From positions 1 to 64,000 of the forward strand of contig JAIXMO010000047.1 of assembly GCA_025677825.1 (NCBI GenBank): a DNA stretch of 64,000 nt, written 5' to 3'. The stretch comes from Helicostylum pulchrum. Taxonomy: Eukaryota; Mucoromycota; Mucoromycetes; Mucorales; Mucoraceae. Below, piece by piece: positions 12,230-23,519 of the stretch. Numbering within the stretch: the first letter of the stretch is position 1; the number at the start of each line of letters is the position of its first letter. The notes beneath the pieces were generated by a model, which had not been told where the DNA came from, did not search any database, and worked only from the letters and a program-made list of their open reading frames with translations. The position numbers were made by a program, and so were the translations under genes.

Positions 12230-13948
12230 TTAGGTAGTAGATGAAGTATCACTTTCTGCCTTCTTTTTATCATCATAAAAGATTTCAGTTTCATTCTTTC
12301 TTTTCTTTGCTTCTGCCAATTCCTTTTCTGCGTTCCACACCAGTACAGACTTTGTCGAAAAGATAACATCCAGTTCCTCCAACGTCTTGTTACACGTCTC
12401 GGGGTATAATGCCCACACAACTGGGATTGCCAAAAAGTTGAACGCTCCAAAGATCAAGAACGTAATCCATCCAATACCTGCAATCATGGGTGGTGTAATC
12501 TCCATCACCAACGCATTTCCAATAGACCACCCTACAACACTCCACGCACCTCCCTTTGCACGCACCTTGGTAGGGTAGATCTCCACAGGGTAAAGCCAAG
12601 GCACAGTCAACCATGTCATACCAAAGAACGCCGTATACAAGAAAGTAAACACCGTAGCACCAATACCGTACGCAAGAGGATTCTGTACCATAATCTCAGG
12701 CTTCGTAAGCACCGCCACCATCACAAGCGAAACACCTTGACACACCGCACCGTAGAACAACGTAAACCGTCTACCCCATTTATCCAGCGTAAACACCGCA
12801 ACCAACGTAGCAAACATATACGTGACGTTATTGATACCCGAAAGCAACTGCGAAGTCTGCGTCGAGAACCCGGCACTCTGGAATACTAAAGGAGCGTACA
12901 CTGTGATCACACCAATACCTGTCAACTGTTGAAAGAACTGTAACCAGAGAGACAAATGAACACGACGAGGGATATTAAGCTTATCCTTGACAAAGATCAT
13001 ACTGAGGTAACCAGGCTCTCCTTCTGCTTCTTCTTCTTTAATCGAATGCACAATTTCATTGTACTCCTTTTGAACGTCGGCGTGGTCTGGATCGCCGTCT
13101 CCACGAAGCGCGGCTAAAACCTCGAGACCTTCATCGGTACGGCCCTTCTTTAACAACCAACGAGGTGATTCAGGGAAGAAACTGATACCGACCGCAAGAA
13201 TAACTAACGGTAAAAGTTGGAAGGCAATAGGGAATCTCCATCTGAAACTACCTTCTGTGAATGATAAACCGTATGCAAGCCAGTACTATATATAAAAGTT
13301 TAGTTTTTTTTTCTCTCGCAAGTACTACATTTAAACTTACGGCTACTACAACACCAAAGATATTAAGCGTGAATTCCATAGCAAGCATTTTACCTCTGGA
13401 AGTATGATGAGAAGTTTCTGCACTCCAAACAGGAACAATAGCATTACTATAGCAGGAAGGTTAGCAATATAACAATCAAATAATAATAATTAAACCTTAC
13501 AGATGACCAGTTCCAATACCGGTGATAATACGAGAGCAAATCATCCAAGCAATGTTTTGAGCACAGGTTTGTAAGATGGCACCAAAAATACCAAAAGCGC
13601 AACCAAGGATGACAGTCTTGATACGCCCAATTCTGTCACCGATCCAACCGCCCATTAAGGCACCGACCAACGTACCGATATAATACACAGCTACAACGCC
13701 ACCCAGCAACGCTTCGTTTGAATGAAGGTTCATTACCTCTACATAATCTGGAGAGATATTGACACCTGCCATCACACCTTGATCATACTATTCTTGGTTT
13801 AATTAGCAAACTACTTGCAAAAAAAAAAAAATGGTTTTTTTTCTATACTTACGCCAAAAAAGAAAATACTGAGACCAGCAGCAAGATTAATGGCAAGGAC
13901 TAGATCATTTCCTCTAAAATATTTATAAACATTAAACTTGCTAAACAT
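12230..13948 (-). CDS. MFS sugar (hexose) transporter
   Basis: Exons 13853-13948, 13501-13787, 13341-13446, 12230-13285; 514 residues. Major facilitator superfamily, sugar-porter family, in the plasma membrane with about 12 hydrophobic segments. Signatures: GYDQGVMAGVN in helix 1 (joined across intron 1), GGWIGDRIGR between helices 2 and 3, PESPRWLLKKGR before the central loop, QQLTGIGVITVYAP in helix 7, DKWGRR, and PETCNKTLEELD after helix 12. Of the usual length for monosaccharide/H+ symporters. Long upstream non-coding DNA (3.6 kb) leaves room for elaborate regulation, but I cannot assign sites. Which sugar is carried is not decidable from sequence. Confidence 0.92.
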
Positions 13949-14008
13949 TTGTTTATGTGAAGAGAAAGTTAATAGAAAAAAAAAAGAAACTTAAAAAAGC
14001 GTGTACAT

Positions 14009-14017
14009 TATATATAC
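14009..14017 (-). promoter_or_regulatory. Possible TATA box of the sugar transporter
   Basis: TATATATAA on the minus strand about 62-69 bp upstream of the ATG at 13948, at the distance seen for other genes in this window. Confidence 0.4.
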
Positions 14018-15186
14018 TTGTTTACAAATTATACTTTTTTTTTTTTTTTTTTTTTTCCCCACAAAAAAAAAAATGAGATCATTATAGAGTACAAGAGCTT
14101 TACAACGCCTATTGGTAATAAATCTCCGTTGAATCAAAAAAAAAAAAAAGGTTAATGCCCATTAAAAAATAAAAATATTATACTTCCCATGCTTCTTTCC
14201 TTTTCTTCAAAAGGTATTTTCTCCGCAAAAAAATTCCCCTTTGCACTTTGTATTGTGGGAAATCAAAAAGTATTTTATACTTTTTGTTGTTTTGAAAAAG
14301 AAGTTTATAAGCTGACATTTTTTTAAAAAAAACGAGAACTGTGACACTTTAAGTCAATAAATCGGGGACACAGAATCTATAAAATTCATTTGTCTGGTTC
14401 TTGTAGTACAAGTTAAAAAGAATGAGTAATATCTTAACGTTTGGATTACAAAAAAAGTTTATCATTCATTTTTGACACCCACAACACAACAAAGTGTAAC
14501 CTGTCTCTTTTTTGATCTGTTTTGAGACGACTTTCAAATCATGAGACTTTACTCGGTTTACAAACCAATCTTTTTTTTTTTTTTTGCGTAAAGTGAATGG
14601 TAGTACGACTCACATCTGAAAGATTATTACCTTCCCATCATTTACCCGGATTAATAAAATCTATAAAAAAAAAAAAACCTCCCAGGGCGAACTTTTTATC
14701 CCGTTTGGAATGGGGGTATCCACTTAGGTATCATTAGAACTGTCAACTCAACAAAGTAAATGTATTGGTTCATTTAAGCAAGTGGGAATAAACCAAACCC
14801 GTATAAACGGACCTCTCGGGCTATTTTCAAGGGTCAAGACACACACTTTCCCACCGATGTCTTCGGACAATGGAATAAAACACATTTCTAACTTTTCCTT
14901 TTCGTTACAGACAAAAGGAGAATTAAAATAGATGTTGTACCGTTAGGAGAATTTTACTCTAAAAAAGCTGGCTCAAGAAGAGTGTATGTGTGAACGCGTC
15001 TCTTTCTGAAGTAATGACTAAAAATGGCGAAGAAACCGAGGAAATTATATCTTATCTCTTGCGAAAAAGAGAGAGAAATAAAATATAAGAGTTAAGCTGT
15101 GAACCGAGCAAAAATAAAATAATAATTCATGCTGGTTACCGCCAGTGTACCATTTTATTTATCTGATGCATTTAATCGATTCTAAC

Positions 15187-15475
15187 AGCCAATGAAAACA
15201 CTACTTTTCCTGTAAGGGACCGCATAAAAAAAAAAGAACCTAAATTAAATTTGCAAATAACAATAGGTTCATATGACTTTTTTCTTGTTTTTAGTAGTAT
15301 GGAAACAATACCTATCAGTTTAGAGGTCCAGGAATCATTTCTTTGCATCTGCATTAGCTGTACGTAACATTTTTTTTTTGCTCAAATGGCAAAAAAAAAA
15401 AAAGTACTACTACCCCCCCTCGTAAACTTGTTTCGCAAAATCTTATCTCTCTCCAATTGAACTTGTGGTTTTAGT
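15187..15475 (+). repeat. Diverged direct repeat, copy 1
   Basis: Matches 16371-16705 in the same orientation. Shared landmarks in order: AGCCAATGAAAACA, GTAAGGGACCGCAT, CCTAAATTAAATTTG, TTCATATGACTTTTTT, TATCAGTTTAGAGGTCCAGG, TACGTAACAT, CGTAAACTTGTTT and CTTATCTCTCTCCAATTGA. Indels are frequent, so the duplication is not recent. Origin unknown. Confidence 0.8.
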
Positions 15476-16143
15476 CCCTTATTTTTTACGCCGTGAGTTC
15501 AACTCAGCCTTGCATAAAAAAGGAGCTTGTATGAATCAAGTTGGAGCAAGTACCTACGTATATAAGTATACGAAACAAATACAGGTATAATGAGTAAATA
15601 TATCACACGAGTATTTTATTGCATCTTTTTTTTTTGCGAGTCTTTTTCTTCTTCTTCACTAATTTACTAACTTATACGGGCCCTTCTTCTTGGAGAATCA
15701 GGTATCTGTAAATGTACGTACGTGAATAGCGAACTGTCACGCTTTTTTTTTCTACTGAACGTGTACCTTCATTATAGACTCGTCGTTTTCATTCGACAGT
15801 GTTTGGAAAGAAATCATGTATACTGGGAAAGTCGATATCAACAATGAATCCCGTTCTGCTTTATCTTCTATTCAGGGACCAGCAGTACAGACAAACATCG
15901 TCGTCACTAATCAGCTGTTTCTGGCTGTGTGATTAGGTTGGCTTGAAAGACACAAGTAAAACAAAGTGGGACGAGTGATTACAAAGTATCCCCTGGCTTC
16001 TGGTGGAGCACACTATGCTACCACTGCAGGTAAAAGAACAATGTGATATAACTAAACTGTATACAACCTATGATGGTTGATGTAATGAACAAGTATCCTG
16101 ATAATGTCAAAAATCAAATATTTTGCATTCTATTTTATGGTAA

Positions 16144-16162
16144 CCCCCCCCCCCCCCCCCCC
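16144..16162 (+). repeat. Poly-C run (19 nt)
   Basis: Uninterrupted run of C between the two direct-repeat copies. Runs of G occur at 30115-30126 and 58945-58956. Confidence 0.9.
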
Positions 16163-16370
16163 GCCCTTCTCTTTCAATTGTGTATTCATATACTAATAGT
16201 ATACTAAAATAGAAAACACCATGTTTTTTGAGGAGCTCATGGTACATATCAAATAATTCAAGTTTATGTAAATTGGTGAAGCAATACCTACTGTTCACCT
16301 TAAAACAGCTTTTTTTATTTCTGCCAAATAAAACAACATTTTTATTTTGTTTTGTAAAAATAAGATTTTT

Positions 16371-16705
16371 AGCCAATGAAAACAGTACTTCATCTGTAAG
16401 GGACCGCATCAAAAAAAAAAAAAGAGCCTAAATTAAATTTGTGTCTTTTTACAAGTATCCCAAATAACAATAAGTTCATATGACTTTTTTGTTTTTAGTA
16501 GTACGTAAATACCTATCAGTTTAGAGGTCCAGGAATTCTTCTTTTGCATGTGCATAGCTATACGTAACATTTCTTTTCGAATCGCTTTATTCCCTCCCTC
16601 ACAAAAAGTGTTTGTTTATACAGCCGTAAACTTGTTTTCGCGAAATCTCCAAATAAATCTTATCTCTCTCCAATTGACCTTCTTGTTTTAGTTGTGATTT
16701 TAGAT
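16371..16705 (+). repeat. Diverged direct repeat, copy 2
   Basis: Second copy of the repeat at 15187-15475. It carries extra sequence near GTGTCTTTTTACAAGTATCC and in the stretch after TACGTAACAT. The two copies are about 900 bp apart. Confidence 0.8.
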
Positions 16706-17534
16706 TTACTTTACGCCTTGCTTTTTTGTCTATAAATAGTTTCATCTGTATTGAATAGTTTTATTGTGCATTCTAAACGTCAATTGTGGAGAGAACGCGC
16801 CGCTTAAATGGGGGCCCAGGTTCTTTGTTTATATGCAGTATCTCGTTCATCTTTAGACACTCGATTATAACACCCGTAAAAAACGAATGGTAAAATGCAA
16901 GATTATAGACAGGTAGCTGCAAAAAAAAAAAAGTAACTAAACTATAGGTCATCCACCTCTTTGCAAAAAAAAAAAAACTATTCATTGTTCTTTTTTTATT
17001 TTACAAAAAGTCTATAAAGACTTGGTACACTCCATTTTATTAGCTTTATTTCAAACTAACTTCGATAAGCTTAGTAGGAGGGTGGGAGGACACGCGTGAG
17101 AAATATTACCTCGGGGAGAAATTTCTATATATCTTGGTAATAATGATATTTTTAAAAAAAGTAGATTAGACGATTTTAAGATAAAAAATCAAATGATATT
17201 CTTATTAGTGGTAATGTTGTCGTGATAAGATATTTGGGATTCTTTTTTTTTTTTTCCGGCTTACTTATTTCGTCTATTTTTAATATATTTTTTTCCCTCC
17301 TAACTATTTTCGTTTCCCTCCTTTTTTACTGTTAATTGACCAAGAATTTGCTAAACCCCCTCTTTATATACGTGAGTAAGGTTTTAAGAGAGAAAAAAAA
17401 GAGAAACAAAAATGGGAAAAACGTCACGTCATGTTTCAGACATGCAAAAAAGAACTACAAAAGAGTGGAAGAGAAAAAAATAAATCCATCTTTTTTCATT
17501 TTCATTTTATATAACCCCAAGCAAAAAAATAAAT

Positions 17535-17882
17535 ATGTCAAATTCAGGTCATCAAAGCCATCCTGTTCATGCAGCACATTCACCATATACCGAAGCTCGT
17601 GATCCTATCATGAAGGATGACCATTTCTCACTTCGATATGGTAACCCTATCAAGGTAATCCACGACATTCCTAAGCATGAAATAGACACATTCGAACCTA
17701 CCAAAGAACATGTTCCAGGCGCATTAGCAGAGGCTATCGGAGATACACTAGTAAACGACCAAAAAAAGAAGCGTGCCCCCATTCAAAGAAATAACTCTAG
17801 CTTTTTACGTGATTCCACACTTTACTCTGAGTTTGTTCACAATAAAGACGGTAGTGTCACAGAAATAGATCATGATAAATAG
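17535..17882 (+). CDS. Small conserved-looking hypothetical protein
   Basis: Intronless frame of 115 residues; I do not recognise a family. Hydrophilic, with no signal peptide or membrane segment. The N-terminus is His/Ser-rich, the middle is acidic (HEIDTFEPTKEHVPG), a short Lys cluster follows (QKKKRAPIQR), and the end is charged (SVTEIDHDK). The sequence is complex and free of low-complexity bias, the ATG sits in an A-rich context, and the stop is followed by a T-run and AATAAA-like sequence, so it is probably a real gene. No homology can be claimed. Confidence 0.6.
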   Translation: MSNSGHQSHPVHAAHSPYTEARDPIMKDDHFSLRYGNPIKVIHDIPKHEIDTFEPTKEHVPGALAEAIGDTLVNDQKKKRAPIQRNNSSFLRDSTLYSEFVHNKDGSVTEIDHDK

Positions 17883-18189
17883 TCTAGTAGCCCATCTTTT
17901 TTTTTAAATCTGTTAATAAAAAAATATAAAAAACAACTTCAACTTTTTCACTTATGTATAACATTTCATTAGATAAACCAATGCCAAACAATTAAGTGAG
18001 CTTTTTTTCTTTACAAGCTTTTTTAATTATCTTGCATATGCTTTTAAAGATTTATACTTTTTTTTTTTCTTCTTTTCTTGTCGTACCACGTGGAACAAAG
18101 ATATATCCATCATGGTCCCGACCAGTGGTTAAAACACCTCTTTTTCTATTTTTTTAATCTTTTTTTTTCTTCTTTTTTCTCTTTGTAAA

Positions 18190-19677
18190 ATGGTATCTAC
18201 AGATAATTACCTTCCAAAACGAAGTCATTCGCTCGCTCATCATAAAGAGCACACTCGCTCCAAGCTAATTGAGTCGCAACAGCAATTATTAAAGCAGCAA
18301 CCCACATTAACAGTTTCTACAACACTACAAAAATCCACTTCTGTCATTCATCATCGACTTGTTCGATCCAGTTCTCTATCACATCACAGTAAAAAGGTAA
18401 TTGATCATAATATAATACTTTTTTTTTTCTATTTTAATTAACCTCTCTACCCAAAAGTTACCAGTCAGATCAAATTCATTACCTCAAAAACCTATTACAA
18501 TCGTAACTCCCTCTCCTATCTCACTACCTCCCTTTCAATTCCTCCAAGAACCTCCGCCATTACCTAAACACCAACTTCTCAACCCACCACGAAGATCGTC
18601 CAGCCTAAGAAAACCCACCCAGAAAAAGTCCATTGCAAATGAAGAAGTCACGAAAGCACTTTTGGAATGGAAACACAAGTCTGTGTTTAAAGTCGATTGG
18701 GCAACCATGTTTTCTCCTTCTGTGGAACTGTGGAAGATGAATGATAATATATTTGGATCCGTTGAAGATTTATTAAGTTATAACGGCAAAATAGGTCAAG
18801 ATAAAGTACTGGAAGCATCTCAATCCATTTGGATACAAGATGAAAACATAGTTCCCAAAAAAGAAGTTGCTGCCTATCTTGGTAAATTGTAAAGTAAACA
18901 CAAAAATAGTTTTGATTACTCCATTTTTCATGTCTGACAATTTGTAAACTTTATAATAGGGACCCATTTAACCATCGTGTATTAAAAAGTTATCTGGAAT
19001 ATTTCGACTTTAACGAAATGAGTTTAGACGAGGCATTTAGGTACCGTTTTCATACAGCTTGAATATTTCCGCATTTACTAACTTTCAATTAGAAAATTAT
19101 GCTCCAAGCTATACTTTAAAGCCGAAGCACAAGAAATTGATAGAATTCTAGAAGCATTCTCTCACAAGTATTGGAATACCAACAAATCAAAAGCTGCATT
19201 GTACAAAACCGCAGGTAAGACTAAATTAATACTTTTTTTTTTTATCAAGCCGCCTTATTAATATTTAATAATAGATGTCGTTTATACAATTATTTATTCC
19301 ATCATGTTACTAAACACTGATCTTCATTTAGTCCAGATAAGCAGCCATGCTAAAATGTCTTGTGCAATATTCGTCGAAAACACAATGTCTACTGTTCTCG
19401 AGCAAAATATATCATTTGATAACGACGAATTAATATCATGGAAAACTCAATTGGAAGATAGTCTCAAGGTACTTAATATTATACAAAAAAAAAAGAAGAT
19501 ACAATACATGTACTAATACGATTGAAAAAAAAAAAGGATATTTATACATCAGTAAAAAGTACTGGTATTTTACAACCAATATCTGATGATGAGCCTAAAT
19601 CATTTTTAAAGAGAATGGGTTCACTAACACAAAGAAAAAAGAGAAGTGTCTCCTTATCTTCATCTCAGTCACAATAA
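18190..19677 (+). CDS. Sec7-domain ARF guanine-nucleotide exchange factor
   Basis: Exons 18190-18396, 18458-18888, 18960-19040, 19093-19214, 19275-19468, 19537-19677; 391 residues. A disordered Ser/His/Pro-rich N-terminal part (to about residue 145) precedes a Sec7 domain. Diagnostic sequences are FNEMSLDEAFRKL, the catalytic glutamate-finger loop in EAQEIDRILEAF, and the second helix-groove motif YSIMLLNTDLH. Sec7 domains load GTP on ARF GTPases and so direct coat recruitment on membranes. The protein ends in a basic Ser-rich tail (QRKKRSVSL) right after Sec7; I see no PH or other C-terminal module, which is short compared with Syt1, Yel1 or IQSEC-type GEFs. The splice at 18888 uses GTAAAG in phase 2, which restores LGKLDPFNHRVL. 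Confidence 0.87.
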
Positions 19678-20815
19678 GGGCGTATAATTCATTTTGATTG
19701 TTCATGCTATTTATGAATTACAGTATCACCACAAAATTATCTAAATTGGCATTTTCTGTGTCCATCGATCAGCGCGTAATGTATATTAAAACAAGTAATA
19801 TAATTTTAATATATTTTATAAAATCTGATTTTTTACATAATCAATAAAACATTTTACTAGCCATAAATATACAAAAAAAGAGATATTGTACTATTTCTTT
19901 TCGTACACTGTAATGGCGTGTTTTGAAGTAATATTTATAAATATAAATCGTGCTTTAACTCCATAAATAATAAAACATCTGAGAGCTGTATTTTTCTGCT
20001 TTAAATTCAGATGATGTTGGTTTTTTTTTTAAAGTTTACCTGTATTTTGGAAACCGCGTACGACACGACAGATAAGGGTTCACATACCCTCCCCTCCAGC
20101 CGCAATTTCCTACGTAGCCTCAAAGGTTAAATGAAATCCCAAGCGCCCTAACAGTAAATAAACCAATCAATAGACACTATCAGAAAAAAAAAAAGCCACA
20201 CACACATAAAAGAACCGTCAGTATACGAAGAAAACCCATATCATGTATCCTTACCGCATATAGTTATAAATAATAACGTTTAAAGAGCTTATATTTGACG
20301 GTTGTCAAATGTATAAAAAAACATCAGGAAATTTAAAATAAGCTCCATTACATCCGATATGAAACTTCTAGCCTCTTTATCGAACCCTGCATGTCGTCCG
20401 AGGTTACAGTTTCTCGGACAATAGTTATTTAGTGATTAGTAGTGATTTTTACAATTGACTGATCGTGCTTAATCTTTCCCCCTTTAACGAATTTATAATC
20501 AAAACAACCTTTTTTTTTCTAAGCAAAAAATAAATAAATTATAAATCAATCATTTAAACCGACTTGCTTCATTTATTAGAAATTCAATAACTAAGTTCTA
20601 GTCATATTGATCTTTCATTGGCATCCAATACCGTTACCAATGGATCAATGGTAAGAAACATATCTTTTTTTTTTTTTTTGCGTTTCCTAAACTTAGCGAG
20701 AAACAAAACGGGAAATCTAATAACCGCGAAATAATTAGTAATACGAGCAACATAAATAGTTGGGTGAGACTTTTTTTTTTTCTTTACATTTCTCTACACA
20801 AACAAAAAAAAAAAA
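19678..20815. other. Gene-free spacer before quinone oxidoreductase gene
   Basis: About 1.1 kb of AT-rich DNA: 3' flank of the Sec7 gene and promoter of the oxidoreductase. No gene, tRNA or repeat recognised. Confidence 0.5.
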
Positions 20816-22302
20816 ATGCAAGCAGTTATTGTTAAACAACCAGGTAAAATAAGAAATCAATTTTTTTATTATCCGTATCACTAATATACTTTATTAAAAT
20901 AAGGTGATGCCTCTCAACTTGTACTTGGTACATATGATAAACCTACTCCTAAAGATACGGAAGTTTTAGTTAAAGTATGTTACGCGTTATGAAATCTTTT
21001 TTACTTTTTAAAAAAAAAAATTAACTGTAAAAAACTTAGATTAAATGCTTTGCTCTTAACCGTATGGATATTCTCCAAAGAGAAGGTAAATATCCTGTTC
21101 CTATCTCTGGTAGCCCTATTCTCGGTGTAGAGATCTCGGGAACTATTGACGCTGTTGGAAAAAATGGTAATGACTTTGACATGAGCAAATACAATAGCAT
21201 AATATTAACAGTACTTATAGTAACTGACTTCAAGGTCGGCGAAGCAGTCTTTGGTTTAATGACTGGTGGCGCTTATGCAGAGGTATAAAAAAAAAACGCG
21301 TAAAAAAAACCCCCAGCTTTTTAATATCATTATTAACGTTTACAACAGTATGCCGTTATGGAATCTTCTTTAACCATGCATAAACCCGAGGGACTCTCTT
21401 TTGAAGAGGCTGCAGCTATCCCCGAGACTTGGTTTACTGCATACCAAGCATTATTCTTCGTTGGAGAGTTGAAAAAGGGACAAGACGTTCTTATCCACGC
21501 TGGTGCTTCCGGTGTAGGAATTGCTGCTATTCAACTTGCTAAAGATGCTGGAGCGTAAGATTTTTTTTTTTTTTTGCATAAATTTGATCTAAAAAAATTA
21601 ACTAATTTATTATTTACATAGTAATCGTGTCTTCGTCACTGTTGGATCCCAAGAAAAAGCAAAGTTCTGTGAAAGTATTGGTGCTACAAAGGGTATCAAC
21701 TACAAGACTGAAAACTGGTCTGATGTCGTAAGTGATATATTTCTCTTTTTATTATTTTTTATTAAGTTATGATTATTTAGATCTTGAAAGAGACTGACGG
21801 CAAGGGTGTTAATGTCTTGATTGACTTTATTGGAAAAGATTACTGGTCCAAGAACGCCGAAGTCATGGCTGTCGATGGTCATTGGGTTATTTTAGCCTAC
21901 ATGAGTGGTAAGTCAACGATAAACGCGTAACACATTGTTATTCATCATATTTATGCTGTATAGGTTCTGTCATTGATAAGGTCGATATTTCACCTTTCCT
22001 TCGTAAGAGAATTAGAGTAAGTATTTTTTTAATACGTCAAAAAATTGCCATAATTTAACGTATAAAACAAATAGGTTGAGGGTTCTAATTTGCGTGCCAG
22101 AACTCTTGAATATCAAGCCAGTTTGCGCGACGCCATCTACAACCATGCGGTCGCAAACCACTTTGCTAAACACGATGGTGTATTGAAGGTATACGTTGAT
22201 AAGGTTTTCAACTGGGAAGAGATTGTTGATGCACACAAGTATCTCGAAAGTAACCAATCTATGGGTAAAATCGTCGTTAAGGTCACTCCCAACTATAAGT
22301 AG
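20816..22302 (+). CDS. NAD(P)H:quinone oxidoreductase (MDR superfamily, PIG3/zeta-crystallin type)
   Basis: Nine exons: 20816-20843, 20904-20974, 21040-21166, 21221-21282, 21349-21554, 21622-21727, 21781-21907, 21964-22016, 22075-22302; 335 residues, the usual length. Medium-chain dehydrogenase/reductase fold with an N-terminal GroES-like domain (ALNRMDILQREGKYP, LGVEISG) and a Rossmann domain with the dinucleotide motif GASGVGIAAIQLAK. There are no zinc-ligand cysteines, as expected for quinone reductases. It likely reduces quinones in the cytosol using NADPH. The intron after VGKN must use the acceptor at 21220 to give VTDFKVGEAVFG; a later AG would break the family sequence. The start codon is embedded in a 13-nt A-run. 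Confidence 0.92.
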
Positions 22303-22478
22303 CTTCCCCACCCCACATACACTCTCCCATAACACACACATACATATAAAAAATAAAAATAAAAAAATCACTGAAAGGTTGTATATGATGAACGTTTTTC
22401 GACAAATTAATAAATTTTATTTTGAAGTTGTTGAAAGGTAGTAATCCAGTTTATTCGATATATGAAAAAAAAAATAAT

Positions 22479-23165
22479 TTATTTCTCCTATGAAAAGATG
22501 TTAGTTTTACCGAAAATATACTTTAAATAATTTTAAATACTTACAGGGATCTCGACCTCACCAGCATCAATTTCGTGACAAAGGTCCTTGGGGTTCTTAC
22601 CATCGACAGTACAACCAACGGAGAAAGCAGTACCGAGGATTTCCTTAACAGTACCAGAGAGTTCACGAGCTAAAGACTTGAAACGCATGGTACGGGCAAT
22701 TTCGATAATAGCTTCAAGAGAAACGTTACCGGTATGCTTGATGTTCTTTTCCTTCTTACGGTCACGGAGAGGTTCGTTAAGAGCCTTGATAACCAAAGAG
22801 GAAGCAGAGGGGACAACGGAAACTTGAGCTTGACGGTTTTGAATGGTCAATTGAACAGTGACACGGAGACCCTTCCAGTCCTTGGTACCCTTGGCGATAT
22901 CTTCACCGACCTTCTTGGGAGAAAGACCGAGAGGACCAATCTTGGGAGCTATTTTTTTTTTTTTAGTACGTCAAATTTACAATTCATTTTTTTTTTTAGA
23001 ATGGAATATTTACCAAGAGCACTAGAGGCACCAACTTCACCACCTATTATAAAATAAAACAATGTTAGATAACTCTACTATATACGGACGCAATTGCAAT
23101 TCTAATTTACCAGTGGCACGAAGGTAGATAATCTTAACCTCAGAGGGATCGAACTTAGGAGGCAT
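22479..23165 (-). CDS. RPL12: 60S ribosomal protein L12
   Basis: Exons 23111-23165, 23014-23043, 22545-22948, 22479-22487; 165 residues, the usual eukaryotic L12 length. Near-identical to L12 throughout: [72 protein letters not shown]12 (uL11) sits at the base of the ribosomal P-stalk and supports the GTPase centre. The last intron (22488-22544) separates only Glu-Lys-stop from the rest. Reading through it would instead give Val-Ser-Ile, so the splice is chosen for family length. Short 30-nt second exon. Converges on the oxidoreductase gene with 176 bp between. Confidence 0.96.
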
Positions 23166-23519
23166 CTAAAAAGTTCAATTCAAAAAAATTGAAAATAAAA
23201 ATAAAATAAAATCCAAGACGAGATAATAAATAAATAAAAAAAAAATAAAAAAAAATGATTTAGTCAGTAAGGTTGTTGATGGATGGATTGATTATCTTTT
23301 CATATCATGGATGTGTCAATTGTTACCTTTGAACGTGGAGAAAGAGGGTTTAATGGATAGACTCTTCGATCCTCTTTTTGGTTCAAAAAAGACCAACCAA
23401 GTGGCTGATTTATTTCGTCTCCCGCCTTTTTTTTTTTTTTTTTTTATATTACATTCACACTTTTTAAGATGGTATTTTTTATTGTTTTTTATTATTATAT
23501 TTGCTTCTTTTTTTTTTTT

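Larger units (their letters stand above)
13949..17534. other. Long gene-free region with repeats
   Basis: About 3.6 kb between the divergent sugar transporter and the small plus-strand gene. It contains many A/T homopolymers, a diverged direct repeat (15187-15475 and 16371-16705), a run of 19 C at 16144-16162, and a short coding-like scrap at 15816-15932. I found no intact gene. Confidence 0.5.

Noticed and set aside
16107..16412. Open frame containing a poly-Gly run
   Set aside because: The Gly run is the translated poly-C tract, and the frame overlaps repeat copy 2; non-coding.
22533..22544. L12 ending Val-Ser-Ile by reading through the last donor
   Set aside because: GTAAGT is a strong donor, and splicing to 22487 gives Glu-Lys-stop and the standard 165-residue length.
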